Shown here piece after piece: positions 46,035 to 56,438 of a DNA stretch of 64,000 nt. The translations under genes were made by a program, and so were the position numbers. Below the pieces are notes generated by a model, which was not told where the DNA came from, searched no databases, and saw only the letters and a program-made list of their open reading frames with translations. How positions within the stretch are numbered: position 1 is the first letter of the stretch; every line of letters starts with the position of its first letter. The DNA comes from Chenopodium formosanum. Its lineage: Eukaryota; Streptophyta; Magnoliopsida; Caryophyllales; Amaranthaceae. The stretch spans positions 49,786,303 to 49,850,302 of the forward strand of contig CM044856.1 of the NCBI GenBank assembly GCA_024500155.1, read 5' to 3'.

Positions 46035-46754
46035 ATGCCTAGGAAGAAGAGTACTACAATAGATAAGGGAAAAAGGAAAGCTGACACCATAGAGAAAAAA
46101 GCTTTGGTAGAAAAGAAGCATGGAATCCTAGCTGAAGGGGAAACTGTTTTGGGGTTTTTTGTACGTACCCGAATGGAGGGTGTGTACGTCCCTCGGGAGA
46201 CAGATCTGCAATGCAACACTCGAACGACCCGATCACCTGCAAAACAACGGACCCGAGGGGGGCTAGAGGTTCGCCTCCGACGATCAAATCAATGACCGAA
46301 ATAATGTATTTTAGAGAGAGAAAGTAGAGAAAAAGGAGAGTAAATGTGGGGGGCATTGCCCTTGGAGAGAGAGTTGGATCTCTTAAAACTGATGTAATGA
46401 TCAGTATTTATAGAGCATTGGGATATGTGCCTCTTAGGTTATTTAACCTAAATAGATTGGCTTCCCACCGTTTTACGGTTTCTAGGGTTGTGGGCTTAGA
46501 GCCCATTTTCACCCTTCTATCATTGAGTGACACGTGTCATGCTCTAATTGGCTCATTGAGCGCTGAGCTTGCGGACACGTGTCAAGGTGTCATTGGTCCA
46601 CATATATAGGGGGTATTTTTACCCCCAAACAGAAACTATCTACTCCAAGATTGAATTTAGGTCCTCTAAAGGATTCCTACTAGCTAAGGTTATGGATGAG
46701 GAGGAAGAAGCAGACAAAAATTGGAAAAGGGCTAGGAAAGAAAAAGAAGATTAA
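46035..46754 (+). pseudogene. Small basic antisense ORF split by a solo LTR
   Basis: The first part (46035-46144) starts MPRKKSTTIDKGKRKADTIE and reaches AEGET. The second part (46637-46754) continues in the same frame with IYSKIEFRSSKGFLL and ends EEADKNWKRARKEKED. Removing the 487-bp insertion and one TSD copy gives a frame of about 75 codons. It could be the last exon of the PMD gene just upstream or a separate small gene. No family is recognised. Confidence 0.5.
46145..46631 (-). mobile_element. Solo LTR (487 bp)
   Basis: The insertion has TG...CA ends (minus strand TGTTTGGGGGTAAAA to CCCCAAAACA) and a perfect TSD GAAAC (46140-46144 and 46632-46636). On the minus strand there is a TATA-like CTCTATAAATAC near 46408-46397, a CTCTCTCTAAAA leader and TCGTCGGAGGCGAACC in the U5 part, all typical of a plant LTR. 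No PBS or PPT lies beside it. The ORFs inside it are not genes. Confidence 0.9.
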
Positions 46755-47285
46755 GAGCATTGCTTAGTTTTCAATTATTAGACTTAGTTTATATTTTTTT
46801 TTAAAGTTAATTTATTTAAGCTTTGTTTAAATTCCATCAATAATGTAATTTATTTTATTAATGAATATCCAGCTTTTAATTAAATTATTTACTTTAAATT
46901 TATTTTATTAAAGCAATGAAAACCGAAAAAAAAAAATTAATTTTCCAGAAATTTTTCGAGTACGGATGTCGAAATTTTTCTGAAAACACCGAAACATTCC
47001 CACAATTTAACTGTGAATTGGCGCCACAATTTTGAGACTGGCGCCGGCCACGGCAGTTTAGCGTCAGGCGATGGTTGCTGTCGTCTGGCACTGATGGTCA
47101 TTGGCTGGTGCTAGAATTTTTTCTGCGACGCCGAAATTTCGCCAATCTTCTGTCGAATTTTTTATTAATTCTGGGATGCGAGATTTTAAAAAAATGAAGT
47201 GGTCGCACCCGTAAAGGGTTGCCTACGTATCCTTTCTTAAGGAATGAGGCCAAACGTAGCTCTCTTGAGTATCCTACTCAAGTAA
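46755..47285 (-). other. Tat post-pol non-coding region
   Basis: This holds no gene. It contains a GGCGCC/GGCGCCGG block (47015-47140) and, at 47219-47262 on the minus strand, the conserved AGAGCTACGTTTGGCCTCAT and TACGTAGGCAACCC words that follow integrase. Confidence 0.6.
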
Positions 47286-48446
47286 TTATGGGTAGTATTT
47301 CATAAGTTGGTCAAGATTTGTCATGTTCGAAAACTCATTGCCATCCATATCAGTTAATTATGTTGCACCTCCTGACAGGATTGTTTTTACAATGTAGGGT
47401 CTAGACCAATTAGGTCTAAATTTTCCCCTTGGATCTAAAACATTTTTCCTTAATGCTTTTAACACCAAATCTCCTACTTTGATGTTTCATGTCTTGACCT
47501 TCTTATTAAAATGCCTAGCCATACGAGTTTGATAACACTATGTGTGATGCAGAGCTTTTAGTCGTTTTTCATCGAGTAGAATTAGCTCTTCATATCTTTC
47601 CCTAGTCCATTCAACTTCATCGAGTTTGCTCTCTAACGCGATGCATAGAGATGGGATCTCTAGTTCGACAGGTTGTACGACATCCATTCCATATACCAAG
47701 GAAAATGGCGTATTTCCTGTTGATGTGCGAATTGACGTGCGGTAACCCCACAATGCTAAGTGAAGTTTATCAGGCCAATATTTATAATTTTCCGTCATTT
47801 TCTCGATGATAGTCTTTAGATTTTTATTAGCTGCCTCGACTGCTCCATTTGCTTGAGGCCTATAAGGAGAAGAATGATGATGTTGAATGTTGTATTTTTG
47901 TAACAATTCTTCACATTCAGCTTGAAAGTGAGTTCCATTGTCACTTATCATTTCATGTGGGACTCCGTATCGACAAATAATATTTATCTCGATAAAGAGT
48001 GCTACATGTTTTGCAGTGAGTTTAGCGTATGATTGCGCTTCGACCCACTTTGTGACGTAATCAATTGCTACTAGGATATATTTGTGGCCTCCTATTTCTG
48101 GGGGAGTGATTTTGCCAATGATGTCAATTCCCCATGTAGAGAATGGCCATGGCGACATGTAGGTGTAGAGCAAGGATGGAGGAACATGTTGTAAATTGGC
48201 ATAGATCTGGCACTTAGGGCATCTTTTTACGTATTGATAGCAATCCCTATTCATTGTAGTCCAATAATATCCTTCTCGCATTATCTTTTGGACTAACATT
48301 TTACCATTTATATGAGTGTCACAGATTCCTTCGTGGACTATCCTCATTGCTCTTTGTGCATCCTTTTTTCCTACACATAAGAGAGCTCGACCCTTAGGTA
48401 CCCTTTTATGTAGCTCGTTGTCTATGAGTAAATATTGTGAAGCCAA
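47286..48446 (-). pseudogene. Tat integrase
   Basis: Integrase inserts the cDNA into the genome. The zinc-binding region is visible as VHEGICDTHINGKML, then YVKRCPKCQ. The catalytic core keeps WGIDIIG (Asp), ISDNGTHF (Asp) and NGAVEAANK (Glu), so the DDE triad is intact. It is followed by HLALWGYRTS and TPFSLVYGMD. A TGA near 47538 and two further stops break the C-terminal part, which still shows KVGDLVLKA and ends in DQLMKYYP before the TAA at 47286-47288. Confidence 0.88.
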
Positions 48447-48581
48447 GAGTCTTAAGGCTCATTTTGCTCTTTTGTCAGCATAGGGAGGGTATTCTCCTTT
48501 GGTGACATAATTGAGTATATCCGTGTACCACGGTTCTTCTTCTTCTTCTTCGTCTTAGACTACTTCGTCATCTTCTATAGC

Positions 48582-49025
48582 CTAGATGTATGCTGGTTTG
48601 TGCCTTTTTTCTATAGTTAGAGGCATTTGCTCGATTTCCGTGGGAATCCTAACCATCGACGCTAGTCTTGCCAAGGCACCAGCAAATTGATTTTCTTCCC
48701 TAGGTAGATATGTGTATTCTACCTTCTCCAACTGATCAGCAAATTGACTTTCACTCTTTACTTTCCACCGTTTAGATATTTGATTGATGATTAATGAAGA
48801 GTCTCCGGATATCCGTAACTTTTTTACTCCCAAAGTCAAAGCTGTTTCAAGGCCTACCACGCATGCTTCATATTCAGCAGCGTTGTTGGTAACGTCGAAA
48901 TCAAGCTTTATGGAGATTGGAACATGCTCTTCTTTAGGTGATACTAATAATACTCCAACGCCACATCCCTTTTGGTTTGAGGCTCCGTCGAAGTACAAGG
49001 TCCAAGTATCATCTTCAGTAACCAT
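48582..49025 (-). pseudogene. Archaeal-type RNase H of the Tat element
   Basis: This second RNase H domain, between the usual RNase H and integrase, is a hallmark of Tat-lineage elements. Motifs are LYFDGASNQKGCGVG (Asp), NNAAEYEAC (Glu) and RISGDSSLIINQI (Asp). The last motif reads ENQFAGALARLAS, where related proteins have NQxADALA; the final catalytic Asp therefore looks replaced by Gly. The frame upstream differs from that of the first RNase H, so a frameshift lies near 49100. Confidence 0.85.
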
Positions 49026-49109
49026 TAAGTCTTCATCTGGAAATTCATTGTCTTGTATTGGCGTCGAGTCTTCTATTGGAAAGTCTGCTAGAATTCTGAC
49101 ACCACAGAT

Positions 49110-50338
49110 CCTTTGATAGCTTTTTGAGGCATAAACCTCACATCAAACTGGGCTAAATTGACTATCCATCTCGATATGCGTCCATTGAGTGTAGATTCCT
49201 CGAATAGATACTTGAGTGGATCTAATCAGGAGACTACGAAGACGGTATGCACTAGCATGTAATGTCTTAACTTGGTTGTGGCCCACACCAAGGCGAGGCA
49301 CAATTTCTCAAGTGGTGTGTAACGTGCTTCATATTCGAGCATTTTCTTGCTTAGATAGTAGATTGCATTTTCTTTGCCTTCTACTTCTTGTGCTAGCATA
49401 GCTCCCATTGGCTCTTTGGTTGCCGTCAAATACAACCTAAGAGGTATTCCCTGAAGTACTGGTGCTAATACGGGATGATTTGCGAGATAGGCTTTGATCT
49501 TTTTAAAGGCTTTTTGACACTCGGCATCCCATATAACTGGTACATTCTTCTTGAGCTTTTTGAAGATAGGTTCACATATCGTTGTCAATTTTGATATGAA
49601 CCTACTTATGTATTGCAACCGACCAATAAATCCTCGAATCTGTTTCTCAGTTTTGGGCGGTGGCATTGACATGATTGCTTTGATCTTGGTTGGGTCTATC
49701 TCTATTCCTCTAGAACCTATGACATAACCCAAAACCTTGCTTGAGGTGACTCCGAAAGCACACTTAGATGGGTTCAACCTCATATTATATTTTCTTAACC
49801 TTTCGAAAAATTTCCATAAGGCTACTTCATGGCCTGGACGTTCTTTTGATTTCACAATCATGTCGTCGACATATACTTTGACTTCTTTATGAATCATGTC
49901 ATGGAGTAAGGCAGTTGCTGCACGTTAGTAAGTAGCACCCACGTTTTTCAACGCGAATGGCATTACCGTGTAGCAGTAAGTGCCCCATGGTGTTATAAAG
50001 GTTGTTTTCTCCATGTGTTCTTCTGCCATGAGAATCTGATTGTAACCTGCATATCCGTGCATGAACGAGAGAAGTGCGTGATTTTCCGTGTTATCTACCA
50101 GAATATCAATGTGTGGTAAAGGGAAGTCGTCCTTTGGACTTGCCTTATTTAGATCTCGATAGTCGACACACATTCGTACCCTTCCATCTTTTTTTGGAAC
50201 GAGGACGACGTTAGCGACCCATTCGGGGTATTTGGATACCTTGATGAAACCTGCAGTTATTTGTTTTTGAACCTCTTCTTTTATTTTAAGAGCTACGTCG
50301 GTTTTCATTCGACGTAAATTTTGTTTTACAAGTTTCAT
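49110..50338 (-). pseudogene. Tat reverse transcriptase and RNase H
   Basis: The first part has VPKKDGRVRMCVDYRDLNKA and then LLSFMHGYAGYNQI, where motif A should read FMDG, so the catalytic Asp is His. A TAA at about 49926 follows VGATY. The second part has VYVDDMIVKSK (motif C intact), GYVIGSRGIEIDPTKIKAI and an RNase H with LTATKEPMGAMLAQE and ARYTPLEKLCLALVWA. A TGA near 49226, in a context fitting CGA to TGA, precedes LDPLKYLFEES. The enzyme is dead twice over, by stops and by motif loss. Confidence 0.88.
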
Positions 50339-50362
50339 TCCTGGAATTAATGGTATAGTGTG

Positions 50363-51639
50363 TTAAGCTATAATGCCTGGCATATCTTCATATGACCAAG
50401 CAAATACATCGATAAACTCTTTAAGTAAGTTAATTAAATCGGTTTTTTCTTGCTCGTTAAGTGTTAGTCCGATTTTAACTTCTCTTTTATTGGTTGAATC
50501 ATTTGAGATATCAACAGTTTCAGTTTCTTCAATTACCGCTGTTTTCTTTTCGAGTGTTTCCATTGCTTTAATATGTTCTTTGTCTTTTTCATTGTTAGTT
50601 AAGCAATGCTCGTCATCTTGGGTCAGAGAAGAACACAAGAGATAAGGAGAAGAAGATATATTATCGTACTCTGACATCATTACATCAAAGAGTGATATGT
50701 CCTCAAGGACTTGATCACTAACTATTCTAGGAGAAGAAATAGAGGGGGGAGGTGCTACTACTAAAGACCTAGATGACTCTATAGCGAGAGACTCCGACTC
50801 AGACTCTGACTCAGACAACACTTCAAACATTGGTCCTTCCCCTGTCGTGATGGATATTTTTCTTCCACTTGGAGTAGTCACCTTGACGGTCTTGCGCCAC
50901 CCTTGTAGTGATCCTTTCGTTGGAGTGATTAGCTTCGAGGGATCGAAGCTTTCGCTTTGTAGGACTGTTTGAATGAGCGAGGAGTTATCCTCTTTGTAAG
51001 TTGACTCATTATTTTCTAGCCCAAACAATAATCCCATGACGTTAAAGTCAAAACATGGGGGTGCTTTCTCCTTTTGGACATGATTTGGGATTTCATCTGT
51101 GAAATAAATATGCAAGAAAATCTCAAATCCCGGTTGCCTTATGCCGTTTACAACAAATGGCTCGGGAAATTCATGGCATAGATAGTCCTCTTCTTCTTTT
51201 ATGAATTGACCATTAAGTGTAAGAGGGTACTTAACCATTGGGATTGCCTTCTTTTGAGTGCGAGCGTCTTTATGTGCCTTTGATTTTTCCTGGGCTCGCT
51301 TGAGATCTTTCCGAGTCGGTTCAAAACCAAGTCCGAAAGTGTCTAACTTAGGGAGGCTAGGTGACTCCAGCGGTTTTGCTATTCCCTTCTTCTTTCCTAG
51401 GGTCATCCTAGGAAAATGTCCTTGTTTCTTTAGAATAGCATTTACAATCATGTTGGAATGGGGGTCATGGCAAAGAGGGGTCCTTTCATCCTCCTGGATT
51501 AAGGAGACCTCTTCGTTAAATCCCCAAAACTCTTCATCATCCTCGTCATGCTCCACATTAATTATGGGATTTTCTATAGACTTGATTCTCATGGGTGAAG
51601 CATCGATGGTGATAGGAATTCCCCCAACTATAGCTTTTA
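50363..51639 (-). pseudogene. Tat protease-to-RT linker region
   Basis: This long open stretch (409 codons from 51592) continues the protease frame after the CACTA element (VKAIVGGIPITIDASP). It contains a conserved EFWGFNEE/RMTLGKKKGIAKPLES segment, a Lys-rich part, acidic and Ser-rich stretches (SESESESESLAIESS) and, near the end, LLKEFIDVFAWSYEDMPGI, the entry to reverse transcriptase. TAA at 50363-50365 separates it from the RT frame. The acidic middle has no assigned function. Confidence 0.75.
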
Positions 51640-52314
51640 CCTCACTAGTAGAAAAATGCTCATTTGCGTCGCCTTATTTGGGTCACTCGTAGAAACAAAT
51701 GACGCAAATGAGATATTTTGGCTTCGTTATAAGTAATTTGCGTTGCACATTTGTTATAGAGCGAAGCAAAAGTTTGACATATTACAACTTACTTATATTT
51801 GCGTCGATTTTATAAATAGGAATGACGCATATAATAATGATATTTGCGTCGCTCGTTCATTAAGAATTGACGCAAATAACTTTGTGAGTCAATTGCGTCA
51901 TTTCTTTCATTACAGAGTGACGCAAATGACCATTACAATTTATAATAACTCTTGCTGCCTTCTACCATTCAAACTTCAAAACTCCAAACCCCAGCAAATT
52001 CAACCTTAAAATTCCCAGAAATTCAACATCAAAACCCCAAAAATTTGATCAATAAAACCCCAAAATTCCCCTTTGCTGCTGTTCGACCACCAAAATATCA
52101 ACGAATTAATAGCAATATCGCCAGAAATTCGACCACTGCTCGAAAATCCAAGCTAATGTGAGGAAAAATCCCCTATATTCGAGAAAATCCAAGGCAAAAT
52201 TCAATATTTTCGAGCAAAAAATCGACCCAAAACCCCCACAAAACACAACTGCAGAATATTGAGCAAATTTACCCTAAATTCCCGAGCATAATTGTGAGAA
52301 AATTTAAGTTTAAG

Positions 52315-52930
52315 TTTCGAATTTAGGGTTCATTTTTTGTTCTACGATTGCAGATTTTACACACAGATCTAAGCAAGAAGGTTGGATTTTCGTTCAACTT
52401 AGTGGCAATTTGTTATGACTCATATGGAATTTTTGCTCTATTGTTGCTGAAGTTGCAAAATTGATTTCAAGCAAGGTAAGACCTCTTCATCTCTTTTCTT
52501 ATTTTTCAACACTTTAATCCACACAAATATTTAATTTGGAGTTAAATTGTAAATTAACTTAGTTTAATCTACTATTTTATTGCTATTATTTGCACAAATT
52601 TTAGATTTACAAGCAAATTTCTAAATAACGGTTTTTTGGGGTTCATATTCGAATTTAGGGTTCATCAGTTGCAATATATATTGCGCACAAATCAAAGAAA
52701 TGTAGGATTTATACTCGATTCTACGGAATTTTGATTCTGTTTTGGTAAATTTATGTAGTCAAATTCAACTAAGGTAAGATATGTTCAGTGTTCTTACTGT
52801 TTTCATACTAGATGGAATTTAGGGTTCAATAATTTTGGATGAACTTAGTTTAATTTCACTATTTTGTTGTATTTTTTGCACGAATTTTAGACTTGCGGAT
52901 GAATTTTCGGGTTTCATTAAGTTTTGATTT
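52315..52930 (+). repeat. Diverged tandem duplication inside the CACTA element
   Basis: Two units of about 300-330 bp (52315-52630 and 52655-52930) share, in order, GAATTTAGGGTTCAT, a GCACAAATC/ACACAGATC word, GGAATTTTGATTCTG/GGAATTTTTGCTCTA and AAGGTAAGA. They go on to share AACTTAGTTTAAT, CTATTTTATTG and TTGCACAAATTTTAGA. Each unit has an AAGGTAAGA that looks like a splice donor. Confidence 0.65.
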
Positions 52931-53934
52931 TACTATTTTATTGATTTTTCTCCAATTGACTGTATTTATTTATTTATTTATATATATACATTTATGTTTT
53001 GCTTCTGATTTTACTAATTTTTAAAGGGGTGAAAATTATTTCTAGTGAACATTGAATATATAAAAGGATGGTCATGTATGCAATTTTTGTAGCGTTTTGT
53101 TCCCCTGCTACTACTAAGAGAAGCTCTTTCCCATATTTTTTGTAGCTCGAAAATGCTCCATGATATACTTAGTTGTGAATAGATAAACTATGATATAGTG
53201 TTTGTATTTAAATAATTTTACCATGTCGTTTTGTTAAAATTAAATGTATATATTTTGTGGTTTTTGTATCGAGAGATTTGCAAAAGATACCCTTTAATTG
53301 AGATGAATATGAAGACTTAGTTTAATTAGGGGAAAAACTATTAGTATTTTTCTTGGAAAGGTAATGTAGTTGTTTAAATAATTGTAGAATTTTATTTTTT
53401 TGCAGCTTTGATGCTTACTTCTCATCTCTGATTGTTTATTGTTTATTGATCCATTATATTTGATTTCAGGAGCTGGTGACTTTACACTATTTATTTCCAA
53501 GAAAAAAATGAATTGGACTTCCATTATGGACATGTCCGTGTTAGAGAAAATGAAGATTTTGTCCCTAAATTGATTTCTGATGTGGCTTCAAATTCCATTT
53601 ATTTTATTGGATTATTTTGTTTTAGTTTCTAGGCTTGAAATGAACGCATTTTGTTAATTAACATTTGGGTTGGTCTGGCTTGTGTTATTGATGATGAAAA
53701 TGTCAATATTGTCGAGTTGTAACCTTATTTGACAGGTTGCTAATACAAGGCGCCATCATTCCCAAATTAATGGGTAGGCCAAAATACAACGGAAAGTCTG
53801 TCGAAATTAGTACTTGATCTTATTATTTTTATTATGATATTTGTATATTTGTATTATATTAAGAGATACACTTCAAAAAATATAATGTTTTTTTTAATAT
53901 GTGGATTTAAAAAAATATTGTCATTTAAATCACT

Positions 53935-54284
53935 CTTTAAGAAGCGACGCAAATAGCTCATTTTCTCTTCCTCAAACCAGTCATTTGCGTCACTCGTTTA
54001 TTAAAGAAGTGACGCAAATAACAGAATATACTTTATGAAAAAAGTCATTTGCGTCACTAGTTTGTTAAAGAAGTGACGCAAATAACAAAATATACTTTAT
54101 GAAAAAAGCCATTTGCGTCACTCATTTAACAAACGAGTGACGCAAATGACTATTATTTGTGTCGCTCCTATGAGCGACGCAGATGACTCAAAAGTTATTT
54201 GCGTCGCGAGCAGTTGCGTCGCTCATAGAAGCGACGCAAATACACCCTAAATGAGCGACGCAAATGAATGTTTTTGTATCAGTG
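53935..54284. repeat. Hairpin array at the right end of the CACTA element
   Basis: Four or more units each pair TTTGCGTCACTnGTTT with its reverse complement after a short loop (for example 53987-54020, 54048-54080 and 54112-54150), followed by TTGCGTCGCTCATAG and AGCGACGCAAAT. Such subterminal repeats are the binding sites of CACTA TnpA-type proteins in known elements. Confidence 0.8.
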
Positions 54285-54287
54285 CCT

Positions 54288-54769
54288 GTTGGTGGAGAGA
54301 TGAGGGGACGGCCTTTAGGTCATGAAGACAAGGGCGTCCCAATGATAAATTGAATGAAGCTTTAATGTCTACTACTTGGAAAGTAGTAGCATGTTCTATT
54401 GCTCCCGCCGTTACATTCATGGTAATTTTACCAAGAGCTTGATGACGAGTGTTGTCGTAGGCCCTTATTCCTTGTGTAGACGGAGTTAAATCTTCATCAC
54501 TTATGCCTAGCATCCTCGCAGTTCTAAGTGGACAAACATTGATAGCCGATCCATTGTCTACAAGAGTCATAGGGACATTCATTCTCTTGCAAACTACCGT
54601 GAGGTTTAATGCCTTGTAATGTTTGTCACCTTCCTAAGGTAAATCCTTGTCAGAAAAGGTGATCAACTTGATTTGACTAGGAAGATCACTCATAAGGACG
54701 TTAGCCAACCCCTCATAAGTGGTGTCAGAATCCATCCCTATTTTGTCCAAGGCATTCATTACAGCAAAC
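54288..54769 (-). pseudogene. Tat protease region
   Basis: This lies between LARD-2 and the CACTA element. On the minus strand, downstream of VMNALDKIGMDSDTTYEGL, it has RMNVPMTLVDNGSAINVCPL, the Tat-type protease active site (DNGSA in place of DTGS). Next come ARMLGISDEDL and FNLSLGRPCLHDLKAVPSSL. A TAG interrupts the part before the active site near 54636-54638. Confidence 0.85.
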
Positions 54770-56438
54770 TGATCGAGGTTAAGATAGTGTCGTTAGTCTA
54801 CTAACCCTAATCAAACTTACAATTTATAATACCTAAACTACCCTAATACGAGTATAGGGGTAAGTAAAGGGTCGAACCCAAAAGGACTAAGTGTATCAAT
54901 CTATGCTAATTAGACTACTAGCAAAGCTTGTGAGGTAAAGAGAGGTTTAACTAACACTACTAAGAGCAAATAACTAAAACTAGGGAAAGTGGAATCCAAT
55001 TACAACAATGCATTCAACAACATCAAACAATTAGATGAAAATGACCTCAATTAGGACGGTTAACACATTTAACTCACTCTCGCGCAATTAAGCATGTTAA
55101 TTATCCTACTAAACTAATTCACTCTCGTGCAACTAGCCTAGCAAAGGTATGGATGAATTTAGACCCTCAAACAACTCACTTTCGCACAATTGATTGAAAG
55201 CACGATTAAGAACATAGAATCAATTAGCTAGAAAAGATTCTAATCCATAAAAGCATCATCCATACACAATAATCAAGAAACAATTCCATACTAACCACAA
55301 TCAATCATTAAATTAATTAACATAACCTTCATCCATTTCCCTTGAACAAACCTAAACTAACATGGTGAACAAAAACAAGGAAAACAAGGTAAAATAATAA
55401 TAAAAGCAAGAATCAACCACTAAACTAATTAATCTACTCAAATAAACAAATAAATAAGCGAAAACAATAATAAATGAAAGCAATAAAGGTGAGAGAAAGT
55501 TAGGAAGACTCATTGAATTTATGAGAGGAAAAATCCACAAATTTGCTTCTTCAAAATCTCAAAAACTCCATGAAAAATCCAAGCTTTCTCTCTCTAAACT
55601 ACTCCTAAACTAGAGAGAGAAACTCCTAATCTAACCCTAAGAGAGAGAAGCTCTGCTAAACTAACTAAGAAAATAGCATAATAGATCCCCCCCTTTTTTT
55701 ACAAAGAGTCTCGTCTATATATATGTGGCTCCACACAAAAGAAAGAGACTTGGACAACAAGGCGCAAATAAATCGTAAACCCAGTCGTGCGCGCCCGCAC
55801 ATGAGTCCTGTGCGCCCGCACACAATGTGTGTGCGCCCTCTCATCGTAGTGTGCGGCCGCAACTTTGTGGGTACAGGGAAAATGAGCGCGGCCGCACATG
55901 AGTCATGCGCGCCCGCGCAAAGGTGTGTGCGCCCGCACAGCGGTCGCGCATAGGGTCGCGCAAACTCTCTGGTTTTGCTCTATTTCTTCAGTCTGGCTGT
56001 GCGGGTTCTGACAGGGCTGCGTGCCCGCACAGCCTCACATGTGCGCCCGCGCACAAGTCGCACAGCACCCCGCGCACAACAGATAACTTGGCTTCTTGAT
56101 ATCCTCTTTCTTTCGGCGCATAATTCCTACAAAACCAAAGCATGGAGATCAAAATAAAAACAAAGCGAGAAGACTAAGAAAAGGGAAGATAAGGGAGAAA
56201 AGGAAAGAGGAAGCAAAACTAAGTAAAAATGCTCAGAAAAAGGGCCAAACAAGCGCAAATGAGGAGAAAATCCTTAGAGAAAAAGGATAAAAGAGTGGCA
56301 AAAATACTCAAAATAGAGAACGAATAAGGAAAATAAGAAAATAAAAGAAATAAAGGATAAAAAGGGTTAAATTATTGGAAAATAAGCCGGAAAACGACTC
56401 AATAAACACCCTAAAAGTGACATAAAAGTCACTTATCA
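54770..56438 (-). repeat. LARD-2 3' LTR
   Basis: A 1669-bp LTR, on the minus strand from TGATAAGTGAC to CTCGATCA. It has a GC-rich word block at 55785-56075 (minus strand GTGCGGGCGCACA and relatives), a TATA-like TATATATATAG (55715-55725) and a CTCTCTC leader. Confidence 0.9.
55785..56075. repeat. GTGCGCCCGCACA phrase block in the LARD-2 LTR
   Basis: GTGCGCCCGCAC, GCGCGCCCGCACATGAGTC and GCGGCCGCACATGAGTCATG recur with short linkers. The words are near-palindromic. An identical block lies in the other LTR (61610-61900). It ends about 60 bp upstream (minus strand) of the TATA-like box. Confidence 0.85.

Larger units (their letters stand above)
51643..54284. mobile_element. Non-autonomous CACTA (En/Spm) element
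   Basis: This 2642-bp element has CACTA-type ends: CACTAGTAGAAAAATG on the left and, read inward on the other strand, CACTGATACAAAAACA on the right. Both are followed by TCATTTGCGTCGC. The TSD is CCT (51640-51642 and 54285-54287), the 3-bp size typical of CACTA. Removing the element restores the Tat frame (LHQQ then VKAIV). Subterminal regions repeat TTTGCGTCAC and its complement. The interior (52000-53900) has no transposase frame, only a diverged tandem duplication. Confidence 0.93.

Noticed and set aside
46054..46609. ORFs within 46145-46631
   Set aside because: They lie inside a solo LTR with TSD and promoter-like features.
51743..52161. Two short ORFs at the left end of the CACTA element
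   Set aside because: They overlap the subterminal repeats and show no transposase motif.
53935..54284. CRISPR-like array of spaced repeats
   Set aside because: The units are palindromic subterminal repeats of a CACTA element in a plant genome, with no spacers of constant length.
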